DNA of 64,000 nucleotides, taken from Gramella sp. Hel_I_59. GTDB lineage: Bacteria > Bacteroidota > Bacteroidia > Flavobacteriales > Flavobacteriaceae. The stretch covers positions 558,001-622,000 of the forward strand of contig NZ_VFME01000001.1 of the NCBI RefSeq assembly GCF_006714895.1. The letters run 5' to 3'. The position numbers were made by a program, and so were the translations under genes. This document shows, one piece after another, positions 1-9,800 of this stretch (its first letter is position 1; every line of letters starts with the position of its first letter). The notes below the pieces were generated by a model. The model was not told the DNA's origin, ran no database searches, and saw only the letters and a program-made list of their open reading frames with translations.

Positions 1-450
1 CACCAAACATCCAATCAAATGATTATTGTGGAAGTGGAAAAGGAATTTACAGAATCACTTTATTATTATCTCAATGATTCTTTGCGAATGGATTTTTTCT
101 TGAATCCAGGTGAAAAGGAAATAGAGTTTTACATTTCAGAAAGTACAGTACCAGTAGTTATAAAGCGTCTTGTCACAAGGGCGCCAATAAGTAAGCTGAG
201 AGACAAAAAAAATACAGTTCCTGTCGCCACACTTGAAAAGATAATGGTGGACTTGTTTGCTGATGAAAACCTGTTTCATTTTTACCAAGGTTCTGAACTT
301 ATCAATATCTATGAACAGATACTAGAACGATACAGTATTAATTTCACAAAACTCTTTAGTTATGCGAAAAGGCGTAAAAAAGAGCTAGAAATAAAACAAT
401 TTATGAATAACCACATACCGAATATTTTAGAGGACATCATCAATGATTGA
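1..450 (+). CDS. AbiEi-like type IV antitoxin (DUF6577-like), 5' end outside window
   Basis: The reading frame is open from the first base; the first ATG in it is at 19, but the upstream codons contain no stop, so the gene probably starts before the window. What is visible is the C-terminal part of a family that precedes AbiEii toxins: the stretch VPVATLEKIMVDLF followed by a basic segment (YAKRRKKELEI) is typical of that antitoxin C-terminal domain. The family acts as cognate antitoxin and autoregulator of AbiE type IV toxin-antitoxin modules. Its end overlaps the next gene by 8 bases, the usual translational coupling for AbiE pairs. The N-terminal winged-helix domain cannot be checked here. 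Confidence 0.65.
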   Translation, partial: HQTSNQMIIVEVEKEFTESLYYYLNDSLRMDFFLNPGEKEIEFYISESTVPVVIKRLVTRAPISKLRDKKNTVPVATLEKIMVDLFADENLFHFYQGSELINIYEQILERYSINFTKLFSYAKRRKKELEIKQFMNNHIPNILEDIIND

Positions 451-1552
451 AAAAGTAAGTTTTACAAAAGAATGGCTGGATGACTTCCGGACAAAAAAAG
501 AGCATAAAAGTATTAATGTGACCATATTAGAAAAAATGGTTCACGCCCTTTCCTTGTTAGAGCATCTAAAGTTAGCAGGACTTGATTTTGTCTTTAAAGG
601 CGGTACATCACTCGTACTTTTACTTAGAGAAGGCAATCGGTTTTCAATAGATATCGATATAATTTCGAGTGTAGAGCGTGAACCACTGGAAACGATCCTT
701 GATGCTGTTGTTGCCAATTCACATTTTAAAAGCCACACTTTAAACGAGCGACGCAGTTATAAAGAAGGCGTCCCAAAGGCACATTATACTTTTGAATTTG
801 ATTCGGTTTATAACCCGAACGTTCCTGGAACGATTCTGCTAGATATTCTTTTTGACAGCGCACACTATCCAGAGCTTATAGAGTCTGCAGTTGATATTTC
901 TTGGATATCAGTTGTTGAGCCTATAACTTCAATTACCACGCCTTCCGTAAATGCAATATGTGGCGACAAGCTTACTGCATTTGCGCCAGAAACAGTCGGT
1001 ATTCCATATTACAAGGGCGATGGATTGTTTACAATGGAAATTTGTAAGCAATTGTTCGATTTAGGCAAGTTGTTCGAGGATATTACAGATATGAAAATAG
1101 TTAAAGCTAGTTTTTCCGCTTTCGCGAAAGCGGAACTATCATATCGGAGTTCTAACGAAGAGTTCAACAAAAGAAATCTAACTGAAACAGATGTGCTTTT
1201 GGATGCCATAAATACGTGTGCCATTATCGCTAAGAGGGAACGTAACCCAACAGCAGACTCAAAAAAGAAGTTTGCCGATTTGAATTCGGGTATACGAAGT
1301 TTCGGTAGCTCGTTTTTAATGGCAGGAAATTTCAGAATAGAAGAAGCACTTGCAGCTTCGGCCAGAGTAGCTTATTTAAACGCTATTTTGTTACAAGATA
1401 AGATAACAGAAATCGAGTACTACGAAGAACAAGACATAAGCGAGCTTAATATTGAAAACTCAGATTGGGCGTTTATAAATAAACTAAAAAGACAGCCAGA
1501 TAAATCAATATTTTATTATTGGTTTAAGGCTGTGGAATTAATAGCTGAATAA
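443..1552 (+). CDS. AbiEii/AbiGii nucleotidyltransferase toxin
   Basis: A 369-residue protein with the nucleotidyltransferase-like signature of AbiEii toxins: FKGGTS at residues 51-56 and RFSIDIDI at 66-73, giving the GG(T/S)...DxD metal-binding arrangement (D70, D72). Family members transfer nucleotides to cellular targets such as tRNA and cause growth arrest or abortive infection when the antitoxin is lost. It overlaps the antitoxin by 8 bases and is followed after one base by a membrane protein gene, so this AbiE pair heads a longer operon. Residues about 222-232 are encoded by a copy of the 22-bp perfect palindrome around GCTTTCGCGAAAGC (1114-1135), described in the findings. Family assignment is firm; the molecular target is not visible. 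Confidence 0.85.
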   Translation: MIEKVSFTKEWLDDFRTKKEHKSINVTILEKMVHALSLLEHLKLAGLDFVFKGGTSLVLLLREGNRFSIDIDIISSVEREPLETILDAVVANSHFKSHTLNERRSYKEGVPKAHYTFEFDSVYNPNVPGTILLDILFDSAHYPELIESAVDISWISVVEPITSITTPSVNAICGDKLTAFAPETVGIPYYKGDGLFTMEICKQLFDLGKLFEDITDMKIVKASFSAFAKAELSYRSSNEEFNKRNLTETDVLLDAINTCAIIAKRERNPTADSKKKFADLNSGIRSFGSSFLMAGNFRIEEALAASARVAYLNAILLQDKITEIEYYEEQDISELNIENSDWAFINKLKRQPDKSIFYYWFKAVELIAE

Positions 1553-1553
1553 T

Positions 1554-2972
1554 ATGGAGTTGAAAAATATTGTGGAAATATGCGTCGCAATTGATATTGC
1601 TATTCTGGGTATTGCCTACCCAATCATTATTGATAAAATTTCAAACATAGGACATAAATTTTCATCAAATTACTTAGCCAATGCTTTTGAAAATGAATTC
1701 CCACAGACTAAGTTCTTAGGGCGTTTACCAGGTAGGTCAAGAAGAATAACAATTTTCGAATGGGTTCTATTCTTCACTATTGGTTCCTTCATTTTACTAA
1801 TCCTGAATTTAAAACCTCTTTTTTGGGAAGACGTATATGTAATGCAGAACTCTGCCAAACTTTTAGTTCTGCTATTGACATTTGTCTTAGTAATCATATT
1901 TATAATTTGGCTCGATAAAGTTTCTTTGTATAACGGTAAATCTACTCGTATTCTCACTTACATTATTTCCAAATACAAAGATTTTGATGAGCCTGACGAG
2001 GACGAGTATTATTTTAAAATTATTAATGAGCTCGCAATATTTGCTATAAAAACTCAGGACAAGGGTTTAGAAGAAACTTTACTTACATTTTACACAGAAG
2101 AATTTAATAATACCCGTGCCAATTTCTTAATACCTCGTGAAGACGATAGACCAGAAGGTTTTGAGAATTTTAGAGTGGATTTTAATCACGAATTTCATCA
2201 AGGAATAAGAGAGATAATTAGAGAAGTATCTAAAGGAAAGAATGACGATTTAAGGAGCCTTGAGCATTTTGCTGTAAGTGGTGTTTGGTTTATGGGGCAC
2301 GGAGTCTTTGAGACACCCATTTCACAAGAAACCTATAAAGAACTGTGGAGAAACGTAGTTCTTATATCAACAAATGCTGGCTTCGTACGTCAATATTGGG
2401 GTACAGCTCATCAATACTATGATTTTGGATTAAAACGTGTCTATGGAAATAATTATGATTTTGAAAGTAGAACGTACGACAATCAATCACAAATAGACAT
2501 AAGAGATAGTGAGCGTAAACGATTTTTTGAATTTCATTTGGCAATGGGTGGACTTTTAGTCTATCAGAAAAATTATGATGCTCTTAAAACATTATTGACA
2601 TATACACAGCGACAGCCGCCAAATTATGTTTTGTTACCTCAATATACAACCGAAATATTTGCTTGGTTCAGTAGTTTCAAAGATGAATTTGGAAGAGGAT
2701 ATTACCCAATAGACTTAGCATATCCATTTCCAGGATTAGATAACCTAGGAAATAGACGGCAAGTTACTTACTACATCTGCCAGTACATAGCACTACTTTT
2801 TTTAAGGCAGATGAAATTGCACCTAGAGCAAAATAATCGACACGACCTTGAACAACCTACATTACCTACAGCAGAAGTTTTGGAGTTACTAAAATGGCAA
2901 GAATCTGTTGGATATTTTAGATTTTGTCTTAAAAAAGTTTTGAAGAACAAGGAGCTCTTAAATACTCTCTAA
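1554..2972 (+). CDS. Unknown protein with three N-terminal membrane segments
   Basis: A 472-residue protein I do not recognise. Three hydrophobic helices can be seen at about residues 8-27, 67-86 and 101-120; the remaining 350 residues look soluble, rich in aromatic and acidic residues, and probably face the cytoplasm. No nucleotide-binding, nuclease or protease motif is evident. Its ATG is one base after the AbiEii stop and its stop is one base before the next gene, so it is almost certainly translated as part of the same operon. A membrane-anchored effector or sensor of a defence operon is a reasonable inference from context only. Confidence 0.7.
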   Translation: MELKNIVEICVAIDIAILGIAYPIIIDKISNIGHKFSSNYLANAFENEFPQTKFLGRLPGRSRRITIFEWVLFFTIGSFILLILNLKPLFWEDVYVMQNSAKLLVLLLTFVLVIIFIIWLDKVSLYNGKSTRILTYIISKYKDFDEPDEDEYYFKIINELAIFAIKTQDKGLEETLLTFYTEEFNNTRANFLIPREDDRPEGFENFRVDFNHEFHQGIREIIREVSKGKNDDLRSLEHFAVSGVWFMGHGVFETPISQETYKELWRNVVLISTNAGFVRQYWGTAHQYYDFGLKRVYGNNYDFESRTYDNQSQIDIRDSERKRFFEFHLAMGGLLVYQKNYDALKTLLTYTQRQPPNYVLLPQYTTEIFAWFSSFKDEFGRGYYPIDLAYPFPGLDNLGNRRQVTYYICQYIALLFLRQMKLHLEQNNRHDLEQPTLPTAEVLELLKWQESVGYFRFCLKKVLKNKELLNTL

Positions 2973-2973
2973 A

Positions 2974-3876
2974 ATGAAAAAGAAGAAATTAAAAACAGAA
3001 GCCAGTCGATTTCTAGATACGTTAGAAGAATCACTTAAAGTCGCCATTGATGAGACTAGACTCAATGCTAATATTGACAAGGAAAAAGAAAATGAGTTCT
3101 ACATAAATTCAGAAATAAGTATTGTAGAAGCATTTCAAAAATTTGACGTAATTAAAAATGCCAATGAAAGTTTTTCAAAAGAACCCACTATATCTTATAG
3201 TGTCAATGGGTTGATGGATCTATTTCAAAAATCAGCATTCACGACTGGAGATATTCCCCATATGAATGCTGACACTATTTTGTCACAGCAAATAGTATAT
3301 CAAAATATTAACTATTACATTCCAAATACCTTCTTATCTGCTAAAAAACGAAGATATCTGCTTAGAAAAGATGACTTAGTTAAAGGAATAATTAATCTAG
3401 ATTTAGATTTTGAGAAAGATATTATAGTGGCAATGAATCTTAATATCTATGGAATTAAGGATTTTGAAAAAATTGAAAGTAAAATTATAAGAATACCGTC
3501 TACTGGACTTAAAAATGTAATTTTTGTTCTACCAAAGTCTGATTTACCTATAATGAAACATAGGAATCTTGATATAGAAGAACAAAAGCAACATCATCTC
3601 GGAATATTAGATGATAACAGAAAGGTTTATGCTTCACTAATTGACCTTACAGATGAAAATAATATAGAACAAAGAGAAAAATGGAATAAATCTGGAACTG
3701 ATTTTACAAAAAATTTGAAGGTTCAACTAACCATAGCTTTTATGACTGAAATCGTATGGAAAGTACAAGCCAATGTTATTCAAATTAATATCGAAAATTC
3801 TATGGAAGAACAGGGAATCGTAAATGAATTGTCTGATATAGAAAAATTAGTGCCAAAGCAAGAAGCTAATGATTGA
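2974..3876 (+). CDS. Unknown soluble protein in AbiE-linked operon
   Basis: A 300-residue, lysine- and glutamate-rich soluble protein without signal peptide or membrane helix. I recognise no domain. The N-terminal part is charged and probably helical; the middle (residues about 115-200) has alternating hydrophobic patterns that suggest a beta-rich fold. It starts one base after the membrane protein gene and overlaps the next gene by 8 bases, which argues that the products work together. AT-rich codon use matches its upstream neighbour and differs slightly from the less AT-rich gene that follows. Confidence 0.65.
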   Translation: MKKKKLKTEASRFLDTLEESLKVAIDETRLNANIDKEKENEFYINSEISIVEAFQKFDVIKNANESFSKEPTISYSVNGLMDLFQKSAFTTGDIPHMNADTILSQQIVYQNINYYIPNTFLSAKKRRYLLRKDDLVKGIINLDLDFEKDIIVAMNLNIYGIKDFEKIESKIIRIPSTGLKNVIFVLPKSDLPIMKHRNLDIEEQKQHHLGILDDNRKVYASLIDLTDENNIEQREKWNKSGTDFTKNLKVQLTIAFMTEIVWKVQANVIQINIENSMEEQGIVNELSDIEKLVPKQEAND

Positions 3877-4660
3877 TTTTAGAAACCCACACCACATAGA
3901 ACCACCAGGTGCTCTACGACAAATATTGGAACATCCTTTTAATAAATCTGAATCTATTGAGCTTGCCCTATTTCCAGAACATCGCTACGCATTCTTTTAC
4001 TGGAACAAATGGATGCGCAAAAATGAAAGAGATAATCCACCTTGTCTAGTTTCATTGGATTGGCATCAAGATTTGTGTTATACCTGCGAAACAGAAAAAG
4101 AATGGCTCGAAGCTCTTGATTTATCAAGTGACGCTGACGTTTCGGTTTTTTCTTGGGCGAAATTGGCTGGAAACAACGATGGTCATATTCTATGTGCCGC
4201 ACACCTTAATTTGATTGGTGATATTTATGTGCATTGTCGGCAAGAAATGGGTCGAGACACTTGGGAAGATGAAGTGCTTCAAGATAGCTACGGTAATAAG
4301 CATACCATCAAAAAATTTAAAACCTACCAATCGCTTCAAGATGCACTTTTGAACTCTACCGAAACATCTGTGTTTTTCGGTATTGATTTGGATTTCTTTT
4401 CAGTCAAAAATGGCTTGAGCGACGGTTCATTCAAGTTTACTTATTTGAAAGATGATGCGATAAGAACCATGCTCGACAAAAATAATCCTTTAATCAAGTG
4501 GATTTTTGAACGAATAAAAGGATTTACCATTGCTATTGAACCCGAACATTGTGGTGGGCTTCTCAAAAGCAATAAATTTCTTGACCTCATTAGCGACATC
4601 TACTTCAGCCCAGAGTTATTTGCACCGAAGAGTAATTGGAAATGGAAACCAAGATACTGA
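3869..4660 (+). CDS. UPF0489 / peptide-arginase-like protein
   Basis: A 263-residue protein resembling the UPF0489 family, which has an arginase/deacetylase-like fold and includes peptide arginases. Visible candidate metal ligands are SLDWHQDL (residues 62-69), GIDLDFF (171-177) and EPEHCGG (224-230), an order of His/Asp and DxD motifs like that in ureohydrolases. If active it would hydrolyse a guanidino or amide bond, perhaps on a protein or peptide. It is the last gene of the packed operon beginning with AbiE and overlaps the preceding gene by 8 bases. The family call rests on motif resemblance, not on a database match, so moderate confidence. Confidence 0.5.
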   Translation: MIDFRNPHHIEPPGALRQILEHPFNKSESIELALFPEHRYAFFYWNKWMRKNERDNPPCLVSLDWHQDLCYTCETEKEWLEALDLSSDADVSVFSWAKLAGNNDGHILCAAHLNLIGDIYVHCRQEMGRDTWEDEVLQDSYGNKHTIKKFKTYQSLQDALLNSTETSVFFGIDLDFFSVKNGLSDGSFKFTYLKDDAIRTMLDKNNPLIKWIFERIKGFTIAIEPEHCGGLLKSNKFLDLISDIYFSPELFAPKSNWKWKPRY

Positions 4661-4801
4661 TTCAGAATTGTACTATTTATTGGCAAAGTTCTCCTTCATT
4701 TTTCCATAAAATTCAGCTATATTTAAAGCCAATTTTAACAATTAATTATTAGGCACACCTAATTTCGTTTTTCGGATAATTTGAAAGTGCTTTAATGTAT
4801 T
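4661..4801 (+). promoter_or_regulatory. Intergenic region and probable promoter of the Wadjet-Gabija operon
   Basis: These 141 bases separate the AbiE-linked operon from jetA. They hold a short inverted repeat, ATTAGG-CACA-CCTAAT at 4748-4763, and a TAATTTG at 4777-4783 that resembles the flavobacterial -7 box but has one base too few. No gene is seen here. The position makes it the likely promoter of the downstream defence operon; the inverted repeat could be an operator. Confidence 0.3.
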
Positions 4802-6268
4802 TTGAGAACTTTTGAATTAGAAGAAATAAAGTCCATTCTTGAACACGCACCGAGCGTCAAGATTTTGACATCCCGTAATCGGGAATTGATTCTGCTATTT
4901 CTTTTGTCGGCTTTTCCAGATACCAGTAAAAGTCATTCCTACGATTTTCTTCACACCAAACTTGCCGACCATTTGGAAAGTATCCAATTAGAGGAAGATG
5001 AGGAAAATGACCTTCAGTTTGCAGATACTTATGATGTAAAGGCCAAAAAGCTGATTAAAAGATGGACACAACTGGGTTTTCTGACGAGCTTTAGAAATGA
5101 AATCGGCACACCACACTACCAACTTACTAATCACACCACCAAAACCCTTAATTGGTTGGAAGGTCTTAAGAAAAAAGAGTTTGTAGGAACCGAATCAAAA
5201 TTCAAGGAAGTCTTTAACCAATTAAAAGAACTTGTAGAATGGACCAATGATGATGTTGAGAAACGCATCGAAATTCTTGAGGGTAAAAAGCGTGAACTTG
5301 AAAAAGAAATCGACGAACTAAAAATTAGCGGCAAGGTAGATACCTACCAAGAATATGAAATCATTCCAAGGTTTCAGAATATTAATGATACTGCAAAAGA
5401 ACTGCTTTCAGATTTCAAAGAGGTTGAACTTAACTTTAAGGAAATTTCCAAAGAAATTTATTTGAAGTACACCAATTCTGATTTATCCAAAAAAGAGGTG
5501 TTGTCATTTACTTTCGATGCCATTGATAGGCTCAAAAAAAGTCATCAAGGAAAAAGCTTTTATGCATTTTGGCAATTTCTCATAGACCGTGGCCTTAAGA
5601 CCGAATGGAATAGACTCATAGAGGAATTGTTGGGCAAATTAAGAGAAAAGAAAATTGAGGTCGATGACGATTTTCTTACAGGTATCAAAAACAATCTTTT
5701 CGAGACTGGTCAGCACGTGTATCGGGCAAACGATAAAATGGCTGAAAAAATCAGTCAAATCATTAGGGAAAGTGACTCTTTACAAAGAGAAAGCCTAAAA
5801 AGGCTTTTGGCAGAAATCAAGAACCTGCTAATTCAAACAAGTAGGGTTCCAAAATCGCCCGATATATCCATAGAACTGGAAAGTGAGCCAGAAATCAACT
5901 TAAATTTTGACAAGAAACTCACGCTTGAGAAAAAGAAAGATAGAACCTATAGCCAACGACCACAAGTTGTTCCAAAAGACCTTGAGCAATCATCGCAATT
6001 TGAGAAAATAGCCGCAAAGAGAAAAATAAGTAAAAAGGTTTTGAATGCAAATATTCTGCGAACCCTTGAAGCAAGAGGACAGGCTTCTTTAGCAGAGATT
6101 ATCGATGACAATGGCGGTGTATCCCAAGGTCTGCATGAAGTGTTTGGGTATTTCAGTATTCTAAAAAACTTCAAACATACCTTCAATAGTGATAAAGAAG
6201 CACAAATTCTGTTTGATGGAACAGCGAACAAAATGATAAGAATACCGGAAATAATTATTACAAAATGA
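4802..6268 (+). CDS. jetA: Wadjet component JetA (DUF3375-like)
   Basis: JetA is the kleisin-like subunit of Wadjet, an SMC-related complex that extrudes DNA loops and cuts circular plasmids. The 488-residue size, the acidic helical N-terminal winged-helix-type region, and the central segment around FYAFWQFLIDRGLKTEW followed by a long coiled coil match DUF3375 proteins. The start appears to be TTG at 4802; the ATG at 4795 is out of frame and a stop lies just upstream in frame, so no longer start is possible beyond ATT at 4799. It overlaps jetB by 4 bases (ATGA). Identity is strongly supported by the three following genes. Confidence 0.88.
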   Translation: MRTFELEEIKSILEHAPSVKILTSRNRELILLFLLSAFPDTSKSHSYDFLHTKLADHLESIQLEEDEENDLQFADTYDVKAKKLIKRWTQLGFLTSFRNEIGTPHYQLTNHTTKTLNWLEGLKKKEFVGTESKFKEVFNQLKELVEWTNDDVEKRIEILEGKKRELEKEIDELKISGKVDTYQEYEIIPRFQNINDTAKELLSDFKEVELNFKEISKEIYLKYTNSDLSKKEVLSFTFDAIDRLKKSHQGKSFYAFWQFLIDRGLKTEWNRLIEELLGKLREKKIEVDDDFLTGIKNNLFETGQHVYRANDKMAEKISQIIRESDSLQRESLKRLLAEIKNLLIQTSRVPKSPDISIELESEPEINLNFDKKLTLEKKKDRTYSQRPQVVPKDLEQSSQFEKIAAKRKISKKVLNANILRTLEARGQASLAEIIDDNGGVSQGLHEVFGYFSILKNFKHTFNSDKEAQILFDGTANKMIRIPEIIITK

Positions 6269-6849
6269 ACAGTTTAAGTTCCAATTTAAAAGAATATTCC
6301 TTGGCTATAGTACGATTGCTAAAAGGTACGGTAAATAGCGATGACAAAGTCTGGGACGATGTTCTGTTATATAGAAAATCCATTCAAGAGTATGTTAACG
6401 TTATCGGACTAGAGTTGATTATCAAGGAAAATGATGGTTATGCTTTCTTAAAGCAATTCCCCATTGATGATGATGACAACACAATAGGATTGGTTTCAAG
6501 AAAACAGGTTGGGTTTGAGACTTCGGTACTCTTGGTGGTACTGCGACAGTTTTTGGAAGATTTTGAAACAAATCCTGTGGATTTTAGCGGGTCAGAAAAG
6601 TTTATTGATAATGAAGAACTAATCAATCAAATTGAACTTTTTCTTCCTGAAAAATACGATAAAGTTGGCTATTTAAAGAAGCTTGAAGACTACATCAAGC
6701 GAATAGAAAAATTGGGTTACATAAAGAGGTTGGATTCTGACGACCTAAACACCCGATACCGAATACATAAAATCATAAAAGAAAAAGTGAGCATAGATGC
6801 ACTTGAAGAATTTAAAAACAAACTGAATGAATATGTTGAGTCTATTTAG
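6265..6849 (+). CDS. jetB: Wadjet component JetB (DUF4194)
   Basis: A 194-residue protein with the DUF4194 pattern: an N-terminal helix LAIVRLLKGTV followed by a paired beta segment and C-terminal winged-helix region with YIKRLDSDDLNTRYRI. JetB is the KITE-like subunit that bridges JetA and the JetC ATPase. Its ATG overlaps the jetA stop by 4 bases, and its end overlaps jetC by 23 bases, so the three are translationally coupled. Confidence 0.88.
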   Translation: MNSLSSNLKEYSLAIVRLLKGTVNSDDKVWDDVLLYRKSIQEYVNVIGLELIIKENDGYAFLKQFPIDDDDNTIGLVSRKQVGFETSVLLVVLRQFLEDFETNPVDFSGSEKFIDNEELINQIELFLPEKYDKVGYLKKLEDYIKRIEKLGYIKRLDSDDLNTRYRIHKIIKEKVSIDALEEFKNKLNEYVESI

Positions 6850-9800
6850 TACTAGGTCAGATACTTCCGGATTTAGGCTCAACTATCTTGAGGTCTATAA
6901 CTGGGGAACATTTGATGATGAAATAATAAGGATAGAACCCAAAGGGAACAACTCATTGCTTACCGGTGCCAACGGTTCGGGAAAGACAACTTTCGTAGAT
7001 GCGCTATTGACCCTATTGGTACCACAAAAAAAGGACAGGTTTTATAACCAGTCGTCAGGCTCAGAGAAAAAAGGTGACCGTACAGAAGAAAGTTATGTGC
7101 TAGGTGCTTATGGTACAATATTGAAAGAAGGTGCCAGTAGCGCAACAGCCCAACGGCTTCGTAATAAAGAAACCTATTCCATACTATTGGCTTCCTTTGG
7201 GAACGAAAACCAAAAAAATGTCACCCTTTTTCAGCTAAGGTGGTTCTCGGGCAATGAAATGAGGCGAAGTTATGGTATAGCCCACGTATCTCTTAAAATC
7301 GAAAATCACTTTCCGCAGTTCGATGACAAGAACCTTTGGAAACATCGATTAGAGCAAGAGTTCAATAGTAATACCTCGAAAAATAAAGTTGAGTTTTTTG
7401 ACGATTACCCTACCCGATACGCAAAACGTTTGGTAGCTGTTCTGGGGATGAAATCGTTGAAGGCCTTAAAGCTATTTAATCAAACTGTAGGCATAAAGGT
7501 TTTAGAAGACTTAGACGGCTTCATCAGGATAAATATACTTGAGGATAAAAAGCCCGAAGCTACTTATATTGAACTCAGAAACAGCTTTGTAACGCTAAGT
7601 AGTGCTAAAAACAAAATCGACAAGACCCAAGAACAAATCAAACAGCTAGAACCTATAAACAACTTGGCAGAAAAACTTCAAGATAAGACTAGCAAAAAGA
7701 ACAAATTAATCCATTCCAGAGACCTCGCTGTACTATGGTTTTCTAAAAAGGGAAAAGCACTTTTTGAGGAAGAGAAGGAAAAATTGGATGCCGAAAAGGA
7801 TAAGGTCGAAATGCAATTAGAAGAACTTGATGAAAAAGAGGAAACACTTCGTGAAGATTTGAACGAAATTAACAATCAAATAAAGAATGATGAGATAAGT
7901 GCCCAAATCGACAAGCTTACCAAGAATGTAAAAGAAATAGAAATAAAAAAGTCGCAACGGCAAACCAAGTTGGATTCTTACAATGCTTTTGCTCGAAAAC
8001 TGACCCTTGAGGAAAATCCAACTAAAATTGCTTTTGATGAAAACAAAAGTAAAGCTGACGAGAGAGCATCTGAAACAGATGCAGAACGAACGCAAAAAAT
8101 CGAAGAAAGAACCGCTCTCGAATTTGAAATAACAGAAAACAAAAAAGCAATCGATGATATTGTCGAAACAATAGAGACTCTTCGTAAAAACGATAACAAT
8201 ATATCTGGTCGAGTGGCCTCAATAAGAGAGGACATCTTAGCCGTAACAGGTGCTTCAAAAAAAGAAATCCCTTTTGTCGGTGAACTCATCAAGGTAAAAG
8301 ACGAGCAGTTAAAATGGCAGTCTTCAATTGAAAAGGTGTTACATTCTTTCGCCCTTCGGCTAATTGTTCCTGAGAAATATTACAAAACGGTAAACACCTA
8401 TGTAAACGATACCAACTTAAGAGGTAAAATTACGTATCTGCGCCATACCGATTCCTTGTTGAGTAGTTTCAACACATCGTTCCAGGATGATGGTAAGCTC
8501 ATTAGCAAGCTGGAATTTAAGCAGAATTCACCCTATGCAGATTTTATTGAGGACAATATACTATCACGTTACAATTACTCGTGCGTTGATGATTTGAAAG
8601 CTTTAGCGAAAGCAGAAAAAGCAATAACCATCAATGGGCTCATCAAAAGAGGGAAGGGCAACCACGAGAAAGATGATAGGGCTAAAATTAATTCTAGAAA
8701 TAACTATGTGCTGGGATGGGACAACAAGACCAAAATAAATGCGCTAAAGGACAACTATACTGAGCTTCGGCAAAAAAGTAATACACTTATTGACGAGAAG
8801 AAGCGACTAGATATATCCGTAAAGGCACTTGCTGATTTAAATAAAAATTACAATACGTTTTTGGCAAGTTTTGACACTTATGACGAGATAGATTGGAAGA
8901 GCTGTATGCTCGAAATCCAAGAGATAAACGATACTATCAAAGAACTAGAAGAAGGTAATGACAAGGCCAAAACCTTAAGAAAACGGAAAAAAAGTCTAGA
9001 AGATAAGATTGCTAAAAATAAAGCGGCGAAGAAACCCAAGTCTGAAAGGGTATTCAACATCAATAGGATATTGGACGAAATTCAAGGCGAACTTAAAACT
9101 TTTGAATCCCAACTCGAAATATTATCTGAAAGCGAAATAGATATATCAGATTTTGACACCGCTAATCCATTATTAAACAATTTGTCCTTTAAGGATTTTA
9201 AGCAAGATAGGTCAGCATTTCAGGAAGAAAACAAAAAGGCACTTGAAGAAATTGAGAAGTCAATTTATAACATTAGGGAAAAGTTGACCCCTAAAATCGC
9301 CACATTTAAAAGTCCAGGTACTGAAGTTCTTAAACAATTTCCGGATTGGGGTTCAGATGTAAGCGAACTGACTAGCAATCTTTACCATCTTTATCAATAC
9401 CAGGACCTTTACAAAAAACTCAAAGATGACGATTTGCCAAGCTTCCAGAACAAATTTGACACGTATTTAGAGGACACCATCATTGATAAGGTAGGTGCAT
9501 TTAATTTCTTTTTTGAAAAATGGATTGAAGAAATCAAGAAAACCATAAAGACCCTCAATGCTTCGTTACAGGCCATTGATTTTGAAGTCGCCCCAAGAAG
9601 TACATACATTCAACTGTCTGAACGAATGGCGCTATCCGAGCAAGCTGATGATTTCAGAAAACTACTTCACGAGGCTTTGCCTGACGTCACACAAATAACG
9701 AGTACCGAGTCAAAAAGAATTCATTTTGAGAATTATATAGCACCATTAATCGAACAACTTGATGATGAAAAGTGGCGTAAACAAGCCCTTGATGTTAGGT

